64,000 nt of DNA from Lytechinus pictus (GCF_037042905.1 NC_087257.1:28705501-28769500); one strand, 5' to 3'. Shown: positions 22,341 through 32,036, counted from the first letter of the stretch. The notes: generated from the sequence alone by a model not told the origin. A program made the numbers and translations.

Positions 22341-22413
22341 TTAAGAACCCGGGCATCGATCCCGGTACCTCTCGCATGCTAAGCGAGCGCTCTACCATCT
22401 GAGCTAGCTCCAC
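22341..22413 (-). tRNA. trnaa-agc: tRNA-Ala (AGC), broken acceptor stem
   Basis: G1-A72 and T2-T71 mismatches; anticodon stem intact here. Confidence 0.55.
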
Positions 22414-22497
22414 CTACTTTAATGCATAAGGAACTTTTTTATTTTAGTCATTAAGACTGTGTTCAAATAAATACAAGTTGTTAAAAAAGTATCGTTT

Positions 22498-22570
22498 TGG
22501 AGAACCCGGGCATCGATCCCGGTACCTCTCGCAAGCTGAGCGAGCGCTCTACCATCTGAGCTAGCTCCCC
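22498..22570 (-). tRNA. trnaa-agc: tRNA-Ala (AGC), damaged anticodon loop
   Basis: The loop reads TCAGCTT: the universal U33 is C and position 37 is T. It is the only copy with this change. Confidence 0.6.
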
Positions 22571-22648
22571 TTAGTTTAATGCATAAGAGACTTTAAATTT
22601 TAGTCATTAAATGCTCATATAAATACAAATTGTTAAAAAATTTCGTTT

Positions 22649-22721
22649 TGGAGAACCCGGGCATCGATCCCGGTACCTCTCGCATGCTAAGCGAGCGCTC
22701 TACCATCTGAGCTAGCTCCCC
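22649..22721 (-). tRNA. trnaa-agc: tRNA-Ala (AGC)
   Basis: Consensus AGC copy. Confidence 0.92.
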
Positions 22722-22804
22722 TTACTTTAATGCTTAAGAGACTTTATATTTTAGTCATTAAGACAGTGTTCAAATAAATACAAGTTGTTAAAAAAGTATC
22801 GTTT

Positions 22805-22877
22805 TGGAGAACCCGGGCATCGATCCCCGTACCTCTCGCATGCTAAGCGAGCGCTCTACCATCTGAGCTAGCTCCCC
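22805..22877 (-). tRNA. trnaa-agc: tRNA-Ala (AGC), T-stem mismatch
   Basis: 50-64 mismatch; A21 is normal. Confidence 0.7.
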
Positions 22878-23176
22878 TTATTACCAGTGAATGTGAATCA
22901 TAAATATTCATTTTGTGAATTCAGTATTTCCATGAGGAAGATTAAACTATTGATTGAACCTAACTTTGTTTGATTTATAATTCGCTGCCTGCTTTAATAC
23001 CAATAAGTCAGGCATCTCTACTTCATGAGCATTGCTGCCAATATATCCACAAATTTATTTAAGGAATTTAAGGAATTCTAGCTGATATTGATAATATAAT
23101 TATGTAATAATACAATATGCCAGCAGTATGAAATAAATTAATATAAAGTCTTTTATGCATTAAAGTAGGCATGGTA
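22878..23176. repeat. 299-bp divergent spacer, copy 3
   Basis: Differs from copy 1 by a few bases. Confidence 0.9.
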
Positions 23177-23249
23177 GGGGAGCTAGCTCAGATGGTAGAG
23201 CGCTCACTTTGCATGCGAGAGGTACCGGGATCGATGCCTGTGTTCTCCA
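23177..23249 (+). tRNA. trnaa-ugc: tRNA-Ala (TGC), degenerate subfamily
   Basis: A30-C40 and C49-T65 mismatches. Confidence 0.6.
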
Positions 23250-23340
23250 AAACGAAACTTTTTTAACAAATTGTATTTATTTGAACACTGTCTTAATGAC
23301 TAAATTATAAAGTCTCTTATGCATTAAAGTAAGGGGAGCT

Positions 23341-23413
23341 TCGAGAACCCGGGCATCGATCCCGGTACCTCTCGCATGCAAAGCGAGCGCTCTACCATCT
23401 GAGCTAGCTCCCC
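23341..23413 (-). tRNA. trnaa-ugc: tRNA-Ala (TGC), C72G
   Basis: Only G1-G72 is broken. Confidence 0.75.
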
Positions 23414-23496
23414 TTACTTTAATGCATAAGGAACTTTTTATTTTAGTCATTAAGACTGTGTTCAAATAAATACAAGTTGTTAAAAAAGTATCGTTT

Positions 23497-23569
23497 TGGA
23501 GAACACGGGCATCGATCCCGGTACCTCTCGCATGCTAAGCGAGCGCTCTACCATCTGAGCTAGCTCCCC
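23497..23569 (-). tRNA. trnaa-agc: tRNA-Ala (AGC), G65T
   Basis: One T-stem mismatch (C49-T65). Confidence 0.75.
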
Positions 23570-23652
23570 TTAGTTTAATGCATAAGAGACTTTAAATTTT
23601 AGTCATTAAGACAGTGTTCAAATAAATACAATTTGTTAAAAATGTTTCACAT

Positions 23653-23725
23653 TGGAGAACCCGGGCATCGATCCCGGTACCTATCGCATGCAAAGCGAGC
23701 GCTCTACCATCTGAGCTAGCTCCCC
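23653..23725 (-). tRNA. trnaa-ugc: tRNA-Ala (TGC), G43T
   Basis: One anticodon-stem mismatch (C27-T43). Confidence 0.75.
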
Positions 23726-23804
23726 TTATTCAAATGCATAAGATACTTTACATTGTATTCATTAAATGCTCATATAAATACAAATTGTTAAAAAAGTTTC
23801 GTTT

Positions 23805-23877
23805 TGGAGAACCCGGGCATCGATCCCGGTACCTCTCGCATGCTAAGCGAGCGCTCTACCATCCGAGCTAGCTCCCC
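23805..23877 (-). tRNA. trnaa-agc: tRNA-Ala (AGC), A14G
   Basis: A14 altered. Confidence 0.75.
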
Positions 23878-23960
23878 TTACTTTAATGCATAAGAGACTT
23901 TATATTTTAGTCATTAAGACAGTGTTCAAATAAATACAAGTTGTTAAAAAAGTATCGTTT

Positions 23961-24033
23961 TGGACAACCCGGGCATCGATCCCGGTACCTCTCGCATGCA
24001 AAGCGAGCGCTCTACCATCTGAGCTAGCTCCCC
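23961..24033 (-). tRNA. trnaa-ugc: tRNA-Ala (TGC), C69G
   Basis: One acceptor mismatch. Confidence 0.75.
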
Positions 24034-24116
24034 TTACTTTAATGCATAAGAGACCTTATATTTTAGTCATTAAGACAGTGTTCAAATAAATACAAGTTGT
24101 TAAAAAAGTATCGTTT

Positions 24117-24189
24117 TGGAGAACCCGGGCATCGATCCCGGTACCTCTCGCATGCTAAGCGAGCGCTCTACCATCTGAGCTAGCTCCCC
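24117..24189 (-). tRNA. trnaa-agc: tRNA-Ala (AGC)
   Basis: Consensus AGC copy. Confidence 0.92.
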
Positions 24190-24272
24190 TCACTTTAATG
24201 CATAAGGAACTTTTTTATTTTAGGCATTAAGACTGTGTTCAAATAAATACAAGTTGTTAAAAAAGTATTTTT

Positions 24273-24322
24273 TGGAGAACCCGGGCATCGAGAGGTACCG
24301 GGATCGATGCCCGGGTTCTCCA
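24273..24322. pseudogene. Fused inverted tRNA-Ala 3' quarters
   Basis: Fourth copy of the 50-bp palindromic fusion. Confidence 0.9.
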
Positions 24323-24431
24323 ATGTGAAAGTTTTTTAACAAATTGTATTTATTTGAACACTGTCTTAAAAGATTTTTTAGTCATTAAGACAATGTTCAA
24401 ATAAATACAAGTTGTTAAAAAAGTTTCGTTT

Positions 24432-24504
24432 TGGAGAACCCGGGCACCGATCCCGGTACCTCTCGCATGCTAAGCGAGCGCTCTACCATCTGAGATAGCT
24501 CCCC
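24432..24504 (-). tRNA. trnaa-agc: tRNA-Ala (AGC), degenerate
   Basis: A58G and G10T. Confidence 0.6.
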
Positions 24505-24596
24505 TACCATGCTTACTTCAATGCATAAGAGACTTTATATTTTATTCATTAAGACAGTGTTCAAATAAATACATAATTGTTAAAAAGGTTTCGTTT

Positions 24597-24669
24597 TGGA
24601 GAACCCGGGCATCGATCCCGGTACCTCTCGCATGCAAAGCGAGCGCTCTACCATCTGAGCTAGCTCCCC
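24597..24669 (-). tRNA. trnaa-ugc: tRNA-Ala (TGC)
   Basis: Consensus TGC copy. Confidence 0.92.
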
Positions 24670-24752
24670 TTACTTTAATGCATAAGAGACTTTATATTTT
24701 AGTCATTAAGACAGTGTTCAAATAAATACAAGTTGTTAAAAAAGTATCCTTT

Positions 24753-24825
24753 TTAAGAACCCGGGCATCGATCCCGGTACCTCTCGCATGCTAAGCGAGC
24801 GCTCTACCATCTGAGCTAGCTCCAC
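24753..24825 (-). tRNA. trnaa-agc: tRNA-Ala (AGC), broken acceptor stem
   Basis: First two acceptor pairs lost. Confidence 0.55.
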
Positions 24826-24909
24826 CTACTTTAATGCATAAGGAACTTTTTTATTTTAGTCATTAAGACTGTGTTCAAATAAATACAAGTTGTTAAAAAA
24901 GTATCGTTT

Positions 24910-24982
24910 TGGAGAACCCGGGCATCGATCCCGGTACCTCTCGCATGCTAAGCGAGCGCTCTACCATCTGAGCTAGCTCCCC
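24910..24982 (-). tRNA. trnaa-agc: tRNA-Ala (AGC)
   Basis: Consensus AGC copy. Confidence 0.92.
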
Positions 24983-25061
24983 TTAGTTTAATGCATAAGA
25001 GACTTTAAATTTTAGTCATTAAATGCTCATATAAATACAAATTGTTAAAAAAGTTTCGTTT

Positions 25062-25134
25062 TGGAGAACCCGGGCATCGATCCCGGTACCTCTCGCATGC
25101 TAAGCGAGCGCTCTACCATCTGAGCTAGCTCCCC
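25062..25134 (-). tRNA. trnaa-agc: tRNA-Ala (AGC)
   Basis: Consensus AGC copy. Confidence 0.92.
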
Positions 25135-25218
25135 TTACTTTAATGCTTAAGAGACTTTATATTTTAGTCATTAAGACAGTGTTCAAATAAATACATAATT
25201 GTTAAAAAGGTTTCGTTT

Positions 25219-25291
25219 TGGAGAACCCGGGCATCGATCCCGGTACCTCTCGCATGCTAAGCGAGCGCTCTACCATCTGAGCTAGCTCCCC
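25219..25291 (-). tRNA. trnaa-agc: tRNA-Ala (AGC)
   Basis: Consensus AGC copy. Confidence 0.92.
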
Positions 25292-25374
25292 TTACTTTAA
25301 TGCATAAGAGACTTTATATTTTAGTCATTAAGACAGTGTTCAATTAAATACAAGTTGTTAAAAAAGTATCGTTT

Positions 25375-25447
25375 TGGAGAACCCGGGCATCGATCCCGGT
25401 ACCTCTCGCATGCTAAGCGAGCGCTCTACCATCTGAGCTAGCTCCCC
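25375..25447 (-). tRNA. trnaa-agc: tRNA-Ala (AGC)
   Basis: Consensus AGC copy. Confidence 0.92.
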
Positions 25448-25530
25448 TTACTTTAATGCATAAGAGACTTTATATTTTAGTCATTAAGACAGTGTTCAAT
25501 TAAATACAAGTTGTTAAAAAAGTATCGTTT

Positions 25531-25603
25531 TGGAGAACCCGGGCATCGATCCCGGTACCTCTCGCATGCTAAGCGAGCGCTCTACCATCTGAGCTAGCTC
25601 CCC
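25531..25603 (-). tRNA. trnaa-agc: tRNA-Ala (AGC)
   Basis: Consensus AGC copy. Confidence 0.92.
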
Positions 25604-25686
25604 TTACTTTAATGCATAAGGAACTTTTTTATTTTAGTCATTAAGACTGTGTTCAAATAAATACAAGTTGTTAAAAAAGTATTTTT

Positions 25687-25736
25687 TGGAGAACCCGGGC
25701 ATCGAGAGGTACCGGGATCGATGCCCGGGTTCTCCA
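25687..25736. pseudogene. Fused inverted tRNA-Ala 3' quarters
   Basis: Fifth copy of the 50-bp palindromic fusion. Confidence 0.9.
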
Positions 25737-25845
25737 ATGTGAAAGTTTTTTAACAAATTGTATTTATTTGAACACTGTCTTAAAAGATTTTTTAGTCATT
25801 AAGACAATGTTCAAATAAATACAAGTTGTTAAAAAAGTTTCGTTT

Positions 25846-25918
25846 TGGAGAACCCGAGCACCGATCCCGGTACATCTCCCATGCAAAGCGAGCGCTCTAC
25901 CATCTGAGCTAGCTCCCC
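25846..25918 (-). tRNA. trnaa-ugc: tRNA-Ala (TGC), degenerate
   Basis: A58G, and anticodon-stem and T-arm changes. The Penelope element begins 47 bases upstream of its 5' end. Confidence 0.5.
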
Positions 25919-25945
25919 TTACTATGCTTACTTTAATGCATAAGA

Positions 25946-25964
25946 GACTTTATATTAGTCATTA
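25946..25964. repeat. 5' target-site duplication of the Penelope element
   Basis: Reads gactttatattagtcatta, part of the normal tRNA spacer. The 3' copy at 31,422-31,442 is the same apart from two extra bases. The duplicated segment contains the TATA-like box of the tRNA gene at 25,846. Confidence 0.8.
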
Positions 25965-25995
25965 TATGTCCTTATATATATATACATTATATGTC

Positions 25996-26432
25996 CGTAT
26001 ATGTCCTTTGCACATTATCAGTTGTTCCCCATTCTTTTTCTTCCTTTTTTTCCCCCCACTCTTACGCACCAGTTTATTAAGCCTTCCTTTGTAACCTGTT
26101 TGACCCACCTCTCACTAATTCTCTAGTTATTCATCCCTCTATCACTGTTTTGTTCCAGATCCTGTTTGATGTTGCCTGCCTCATTATCTTAATCCCTCTT
26201 GGCCTTACTTACACTAACTTCCCTTTGTGTCTGCCTACTCCTTTTCTTTCATCCCCTTCACTAACCTGATTGGTCTTCTCTACTCACTAATGCCCCTTTT
26301 GTCTCCTTGTTTCTAGTGTTGCTGTAGCTTGTTTGTGGTCTATATTATGGTTGTTCCACTTTATATGTTTGTCATTTTGCCTCCGACGAAGATTCTGCTA
26401 GGATCGAAAGCTTAGGCCCCTTTTTGACTTTA
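25996..26432 (+). repeat. 5' pLTR of the Penelope element
   Basis: Nearly identical to 30,986-31,421, from CGTATATGTCCTTTGC to CCCCTTTTTGACTTTA. The few differences are in T/C runs, so it is a recent insertion. Confidence 0.9.
26379..26417 (+). ncRNA. Hammerhead-ribozyme-like motif in the 5' pLTR
   Basis: GCCT and AGGC close a structure with core CCGACGAA, a hairpin GATTC-TGCTA-GGATC, then GAAA and GCTT. This is the order of a type I hammerhead: CUGANGA core, stem II, GAAA, short stem III. Penelope elements are known to carry hammerheads at this place. The second core base is C instead of U and one extra A precedes stem II, so activity is doubtful. Confidence 0.45.
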
Positions 26433-26787
26433 TAATTTACTCCATTGGCTCTCTTTTATTAGATAAGCAGTTTTCAGCAGCTTCTTTTTGCCATTGATCT
26501 CCTATTCTGCTGTTGTATCACTCCCATGTGATCCTCCTTATCTAATTTGTCTTGTTTTATCCATATATGTTTGATTTTCTGTATTTGTATTTTAGTGTTT
26601 TCTTGTTTACTTTCCTTCCATACTTAAACTTGCATAACTTTGTTTTTTGTTTTTTTCTGGTATCTTTGTCTGGTCGATTTTACTTTTCGGCTTGATTTAA
26701 TTAACTTTGTGTATTCTTATTATCATTCTGTTTTAGGTCTAGTTCAAATCTACTCGACTTTTCTCCTTCTTTATATTTTGATTTGTT

Positions 26788-29511
26788 ATGAATATCCATT
26801 TTCTTTGTTTTACACTTTTTTTTATTCTAGGTCTCTTTTCTTCCATGACTAACCATCTATCTTTATTTCACCAGCTCAGGAAGATCAAGCTGAAGGCCCT
26901 CAAGACCTCTTTTCACCAGGACAATTACAGATTTTATTCCCTCAATCGCATTATACCCACAGGCCTCCAACTTCATTGCACTCCCGGTCTCGGTACGCTC
27001 ACACCTGAACTTCGCAAACGATGGAACCAGACCTTACATGGAGCTTCAGTTCGATTAATTAACATCCTCTCTGAACAGTGTATTGCTTCTCTTTATTCTT
27101 TTTCAGCTGACATCAGTAGCCTGGAAGACGAACTACGTTCTTGCTGTACCCAAACCCAATGGCTTCAGTATAATGATGAAATTGAATCTGATCTCTCTAA
27201 ACACAGGTCTCTCCTCACTGAACGCAGGAACAAGAAAATAGGCAACCTCACAAAGAAGCGACAACGGTCAAACAGATTTAGACGACATACCAACAACAAT
27301 GATGTATCCCCCCATTTGGTTGTTAATCTCTCATCCTCCCCTCTCTCCCAAGCAGAAACCTCTCTTCTCTCTAAAGGTCTCAAGTTTTGCCCCACGCCAC
27401 CAGAAGTTGAACAGATAGCTCTCAGCCAAGACCTCTCTACATTCTATCGCAGGATACGTCTCAAAGAGTTCTTTTTAGATGCACCCCCTTCTGATCCCGA
27501 GCCCTTCTACAAGAAAAGCACATGGATTCCACCTAAGAATAGAGTTCCTTCCCTTGAAACTTACATCCAAGCTGTCTCATCCCAAGTTCGCTCCACAGAT
27601 ACCCTCGACACCAGAGCACATGACAACCTTCCTCGAGAAGAACGCCAGGCTCTCTCATCACTCAAAAACAGGTCCGACATCATCATCAAGCCTGCAGACA
27701 AAGGATCAGCCGTCGTTGTTATGGACCGCCAGCAGTACATCGATGAAGCCATGAAACATCTCAATAATCGATCTCACTATGCACTCCTCGATTCTGACCC
27801 TACTTGTAATTTCTCCCTACAGATCCAATCGACACTGAATGACATGAAAGAACGCGAGTATCTCTCTGAGAAGGCCCACAAATTTCTCTCCCCTACTAAT
27901 GCTAAACCTGCCCGCTTCTATCTCCTCCCGAAGATCCACAAACCTGGCAACCCCGGTCGACCCATCCTCTCAGGAAATGGTTCCTCAACAGAGAACACCT
28001 CCCTTTTTGTTGATTACCACATTAAGCCCCTTGTCTCACGTGCACCCTCTTACATCCACGACACTCCAGACTTTCTCAGGAAACTAAATGACATCAAGGA
28101 CCAGATACCCGAGACTGCGATCATCGGCACTTTCGATGTTTCTTCACTGTACACCAGCATTCCCCACGACGAAGGTATCCAAGCATCATGTGAAGCCTTG
28201 GCCGCTAGTGGCCATTCCAGTCCCCCCATATCCGATATCAAATCTCTGATGTCTCATGTACTAACAAAAAACAACTTCACATTCATGGGCAAGCACTACC
28301 TACAGATATTCGGTACAGCAATGGGCACCCGGATGGCTCCTTCATTCGCCTGTCTCTTCATGACGAAGCTGGAACAGCAGATGTTAGATTCAGCCCCCTG
28401 TCGCCCATGGATTTGGTGGCGTTACATAGACGACATTTTCTTCATCTGGACCAGGGATGAAGACAGCCTCCATACATTCATTGACCACATCAATTCCTTC
28501 CACAGGACCATCCAATTCACTTCTGATTTCTCCCAACAGGAAACCCACTTCCTTGATGTTACAGTCCAGAAAAAGTCTAATGGTATCACCACTACCCTAT
28601 ACTCTAAACCCACAGATACCCACCAGTACCTCCACTCATCCAGCTGCCACCCCCGTCACTGCAAAACCGGCATCGCTTACAGTCAAGCCCTCAGACTTCG
28701 CCGTATCTGCTCCGAGGACCCTGCTTTTTCCTTCCATGCCAGGAATCTGCAGAAACATCTCTGTGCTAGGGGCCACGGGGCCAGGGCAGTCCAACTGGCA
28801 ATTAACAAAGTTCGTTCTCTCCCCAGATCTGAAGTTCTCAAACCAAAAAGTGACAAGGAGACCACCGACAGAATACCGCTTGTGACCACCTTCCATCCCA
28901 ATCTACCCCCTCTCCGCAAAATCCTGTTTGATAACCACCACATTTTACACACTTCTGATCGTCTCCAACAGGCCGTTCCCGATACTCCCCTTCTAGCATA
29001 CCGACGCCCACCGAATCTCAGGGACCTCATTGTTCGTGCTGAAGTGCCCTCCCTCACTAAACATTCTTCTCCCATACAGCATGGCACCTTCAAATGCACC
29101 AGCAACAGATGCATCATATGTGAAATACACCTTCACGAGGGCGATACTTTCACCAGCAACTCTACCAGCCTGTCTCACCAAATCAAGGGCAACATCACAT
29201 GCACTACCACTAATGTTGTATATCTCATCACTTGCAGAGTTTGTAGGGTACAATACATAGGGGAAACCAAGACCACACTCAAGAAACGATTCTACGGGCA
29301 CAGATCCACCGTCAACACAGCAAAGCTGGACACTCCAGTTGGCCGCCATTTTAACCTCCCCAACCACTCCATCACTGACATGATGCTACAGGGCATCGAA
29401 TCTTTAGGTACCCGTCCTGACTCAGTTCGTACTAGCAGGGAGAAGCTCTGGATGAGACGACTTCGCACCACCCAACCTAATGGCCTGAACATCCAAGAGG
29501 GGAACGACTGA
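26788..29511 (+). CDS. Penelope polyprotein: reverse transcriptase and GIY-YIG endonuclease
   Basis: The frame is 907 codons. The likelier start is the ATG at 26,845 (MTNHLSLFHQ), because a pyrimidine tract and TTCTAG, a good splice acceptor, lie just before it and Penelope genes often have an intron there. Residues are numbered from 26,788. The N-terminal half includes KPADKGSAVVVMDRQQYIDE (near 298) and FYLLPKIHKPGNPGRPI, both typical of Penelope RTs. GTFDVSSLYTSIPHDEG forms RT motif A, GTAMGTRMAPSFACLF motif B and YIDD at 546-549 the catalytic motif C. A Cys-rich stretch (FKCTSNRCIICEIH) precedes the GIY-YIG domain at about 808-890 (VVYLITC, VQYIGETK, RFYGHRS, and SREKLWMRRL with its Glu). 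All key residues are visible. The protein primes on nicked DNA and copies its own RNA in the nucleus. Confidence 0.93.
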   Translation: MNIHFLCFTLFFILGLFSSMTNHLSLFHQLRKIKLKALKTSFHQDNYRFYSLNRIIPTGLQLHCTPGLGTLTPELRKRWNQTLHGASVRLINILSEQCIASLYSFSADISSLEDELRSCCTQTQWLQYNDEIESDLSKHRSLLTERRNKKIGNLTKKRQRSNRFRRHTNNNDVSPHLVVNLSSSPLSQAETSLLSKGLKFCPTPPEVEQIALSQDLSTFYRRIRLKEFFLDAPPSDPEPFYKKSTWIPPKNRVPSLETYIQAVSSQVRSTDTLDTRAHDNLPREERQALSSLKNRSDIIIKPADKGSAVVVMDRQQYIDEAMKHLNNRSHYALLDSDPTCNFSLQIQSTLNDMKEREYLSEKAHKFLSPTNAKPARFYLLPKIHKPGNPGRPILSGNGSSTENTSLFVDYHIKPLVSRAPSYIHDTPDFLRKLNDIKDQIPETAIIGTFDVSSLYTSIPHDEGIQASCEALAASGHSSPPISDIKSLMSHVLTKNNFTFMGKHYLQIFGTAMGTRMAPSFACLFMTKLEQQMLDSAPCRPWIWWRYIDDIFFIWTRDEDSLHTFIDHINSFHRTIQFTSDFSQQETHFLDVTVQKKSNGITTTLYSKPTDTHQYLHSSSCHPRHCKTGIAYSQALRLRRICSEDPAFSFHARNLQKHLCARGHGARAVQLAINKVRSLPRSEVLKPKSDKETTDRIPLVTTFHPNLPPLRKILFDNHHILHTSDRLQQAVPDTPLLAYRRPPNLRDLIVRAEVPSLTKHSSPIQHGTFKCTSNRCIICEIHLHEGDTFTSNSTSLSHQIKGNITCTTTNVVYLITCRVCRVQYIGETKTTLKKRFYGHRSTVNTAKLDTPVGRHFNLPNHSITDMMLQGIESLGTRPDSVRTSREKLWMRRLRTTQPNGLNIQEGND

Positions 29512-29682
29512 TTTTTCTTTCCTATCCACTTTCAATTTATATATACATATAATTTTTCCCCTCAGCTCTTTTGAATAGTTACATTATAGTTTCTTACTCT
29601 ACTTTCCTCCCATATCTCATACAAGCTCAGCTCCAATTTTCCTTCCTTATTCAGGCGATATAATAATTATTATATATATATA

Positions 29683-30615
29683 CACTGTTGGTCATAAAGG
29701 TGGAATATTTATTTTTACCCCAGTTTAGGGAAGGATTTTTAAAAATTATTTATTTCTAATAGATCTAGATAATGGCATACATTCTCAGATTTTATTGAAT
29801 ACTAATTTGCGAGTATTTGTTTTGCGTGACTGCTTCATCATATGTGTGTTACTATGCTAATCAGCTAAGGGACCTACGTCCTTAAGTCATGATTGACAGT
29901 AATGAGGATTAATGCCTCACAAAAGGGCACTGATATATAGCTGATCGACACGATTTTTATCCTGGGGCCTCACAGTAACGAGGCCATTGCTTAGCCCCTG
30001 AATCATGACTGTACGCAGTGTTTGCTAGGGTACGCGGCCCCTTCCACAAATCCCCCAAAACGAAGAAAATGCAATAAATTGTCAAAAATTTATTGCATTT
30101 TCCCCCGGCCCCCAACAGGAAAAATTCCTCTGTAGGGCCATGCATTATGGTTCAAGGCATGGCCACACAGAGAAATTTTTCCTGTTGGGGGCGGGGGGAA
30201 ATTGCAATGAATTTTTGACAATTTATTGCATTTTCTTCGTTTTGGGGGATTTGTGGGGGCGGCCGCGTACCCTAGCAAACACTGCGTACAGTCATGATTC
30301 AGGGGCTAAGTAATGGCCTCGTTACTGTGAGGCCCCAGGATAAAAATCGTGTCGATTAGCTATATAAGTGCCCTTTTGTGAGGCATTAATCCTCATTACT
30401 GTCAATTATGATTTAAGGACGTAGGTTCCCTAGCTGATTAGCATAGTAGCACACATATGATTTAGCAGTCACGCAAAAGAAACACTCGCAAATCAATATT
30501 CAATAAAATCTGAGAATGTATGCCATTATCTAGATCTATTAGAAATAAATAATTTTTTTAAATCCTTCCCTAAACTGGGGTAAAAATAATTATTCCACCA
30601 TTATGACCAACAGTG
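29683..30615. mobile_element. 933-bp palindromic MITE inside the Penelope 3' region
   Basis: The ends read CACTGTTGGTCATAAAGGTG and its inverse, flanked by TA on both sides. The whole element is a near-perfect inverted repeat with arms of about 450 bp and a centre near 30,145 (GGCCATGC and GCATGGCC around a short loop). There is no transposase. A Tc1/mariner-type origin is inferred from the TA duplication. Because the MITE lies in the Penelope element, it is younger. Confidence 0.85.
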
Positions 30616-30985
30616 TATATATATTTGTTTTTTCTCCACTCACCTCTTTTAGATTTACCACATTTGCTTATTTACATGTATACTATGGTTTCTTCATAAT
30701 ACACCCCCTCTCTTCTATATTTGCTTTTACCTTTTTAGGCAATTTGCTTCCTCTTTTTCACATATACAGGTTTTTTTTTTTTTCTTCTTCTTTCCTGCTA
30801 TATAGTCTTATGTTTTTTCCCGTCACACCTAGCGGATTACCATATCAGTTACACCATATGTGTATATATTTATATATTTTTTCATATACATTTCCTTTTT
30901 GGATATATTTATATACATATCACTTATAGATACATATTTACACTTACCTTCTTCTCTTAGTTTGTTTAATGCTTTATCATATATA

Positions 30986-31421
30986 CGTATATGTCCTTTG
31001 CACATTATCAGTTGTTCCCCATTCTTTTTCTTCCTTTTTTTTCTCCACTCTTATGCACCAGTTTATTAAGCCTTTCTTTGTAACCTGTTTGACCCACCTC
31101 TCACTAATTCTCTAGTTATTCATCCCTCTATCACTGTTTTGTTCCAGATCCTGTTTGATGTTGCCTGCCTCATTATCTTAATCCCTCTTGGCCTTACTTA
31201 CACTAACTTCCCTTTGTGTCTGCCTACTCCTTTTCTTTCATCCCCTTCACTAACCTGATTGGTCTTCTCTACTCACTAATGCCCCTTTTGTCTCCTTGTT
31301 TCTAGTGTTGCTGTAGCTTGTTTGTGGTCTATATTATGGTTGTTCCACTTTATATGTTTGTCATTTTGCCTCCGACGAAGATTCTGCTAGGATCGAAAGC
31401 TTAGGCCCCTTTTTGACTTTA
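30986..31421 (+). repeat. 3' pLTR of the Penelope element
   Basis: Direct repeat of 25,996-26,432. Confidence 0.9.
31368..31406 (+). ncRNA. Hammerhead-ribozyme-like motif in the 3' pLTR
   Basis: Same 39 bases as in the 5' pLTR, with the same non-consensus core position. Confidence 0.45.
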
Positions 31422-31442
31422 GACTTTATATTTCAGTCATTA
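31422..31442. repeat. 3' target-site duplication of the Penelope element
   Basis: Normal tRNA spacer sequence repeated after the element. It matches 25,946-25,964 with two more bases. Confidence 0.8.
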
Positions 31443-31486
31443 AGACAATGTTCAAATAAATACAAGTTGTTAAAAAAGTTTTGTAT

Positions 31487-31559
31487 TGGAGAACCCGGGC
31501 ATCGATCCCGGTACCTCTCGCATGCTAAGCGAGCGCTCTACCATCTGAGCTAGCTCCCC
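31487..31559 (-). tRNA. trnaa-agc: tRNA-Ala (AGC)
   Basis: Consensus. First gene after the Penelope element. Confidence 0.92.
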
Positions 31560-31651
31560 TACCATGCTTACTTCAATGCATAAGAGACTTTATATTTTAT
31601 TCATTAAGACAGTGTTCAAATAAATACATAATTGTTAAAAAGGTTTCGTTT

Positions 31652-31724
31652 TGGAGAACCCGGGCATCGATCCCGGTACCTCTCGCATGCAAAGCGAGCG
31701 CTCTACCATCTGAGCTAGCTCCCC
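31652..31724 (-). tRNA. trnaa-ugc: tRNA-Ala (TGC)
   Basis: Consensus TGC copy. Confidence 0.92.
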
Positions 31725-31807
31725 TTACTTTAATGCATAAGAGACTTTATATTTTAGTCATTAAGACAGTGTTCAAATAAATACAAGTTGTTAAAAAAGT
31801 ATCCTTT

Positions 31808-31880
31808 TTAAGAACCCAGGCATCGATCCCGGTACCTCTCGCATGCAAAGCGAGCGCTCTACCAGCTGAGCTAGCTCCCC
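31808..31880 (-). tRNA. trnaa-ugc: tRNA-Ala (TGC), acceptor mismatch
   Basis: G1-A72 mismatch, G2-T71 wobble and one T-stem change. Confidence 0.65.
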
Positions 31881-31963
31881 TTACTTTAATGCATAAGGAA
31901 CTTTTTATTTTAGTCATTAAGACTGTGTTCAAATAAATACAAGTTGTTAAAAAAGTATCGTTT

Positions 31964-32036
31964 TGGAGAACCCGGGCATCGATCCCGGTACCTCTCGCAT
32001 GCTAAGCGAGCGCTCTACCATCTGAGCTAGCTCCCC
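31964..32036 (-). tRNA. trnaa-agc: tRNA-Ala (AGC)
   Basis: Consensus AGC copy. Confidence 0.92.

Larger units (their letters stand above)
22878..24504. repeat. Third copy of the higher-order unit
   Basis: Genes from 23,341 to 24,432 sit 4,146 bp after 19,195-20,286 in the same order. After this, one 165-bp monomer is missing relative to the earlier units. Confidence 0.8.
25965..31421 (+). mobile_element. Penelope-like retroelement, apparently full length
   Basis: A 5.46-kb element with about 437-bp direct repeats (pLTRs) at both ends. One long ORF carries reverse transcriptase and GIY-YIG nuclease domains, which is the defining pair for the Penelope order. Target duplications of about 19-21 bp flank it. 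The tRNA spacer at 32,660-32,751 is a paralogous empty site with the same flanks and no element. The ORF shows no stop or frameshift, so the copy looks young. A 933-bp MITE later entered its 3' non-coding part. The group (Neptune- or Poseidon-like) cannot be fixed by eye. Confidence 0.93.

Noticed and set aside
27165-29492. Several 60-144-codon frames on both strands inside the Penelope element.
   Set aside because: All overlap the 907-codon RT/GIY-YIG frame and are shadows of it.
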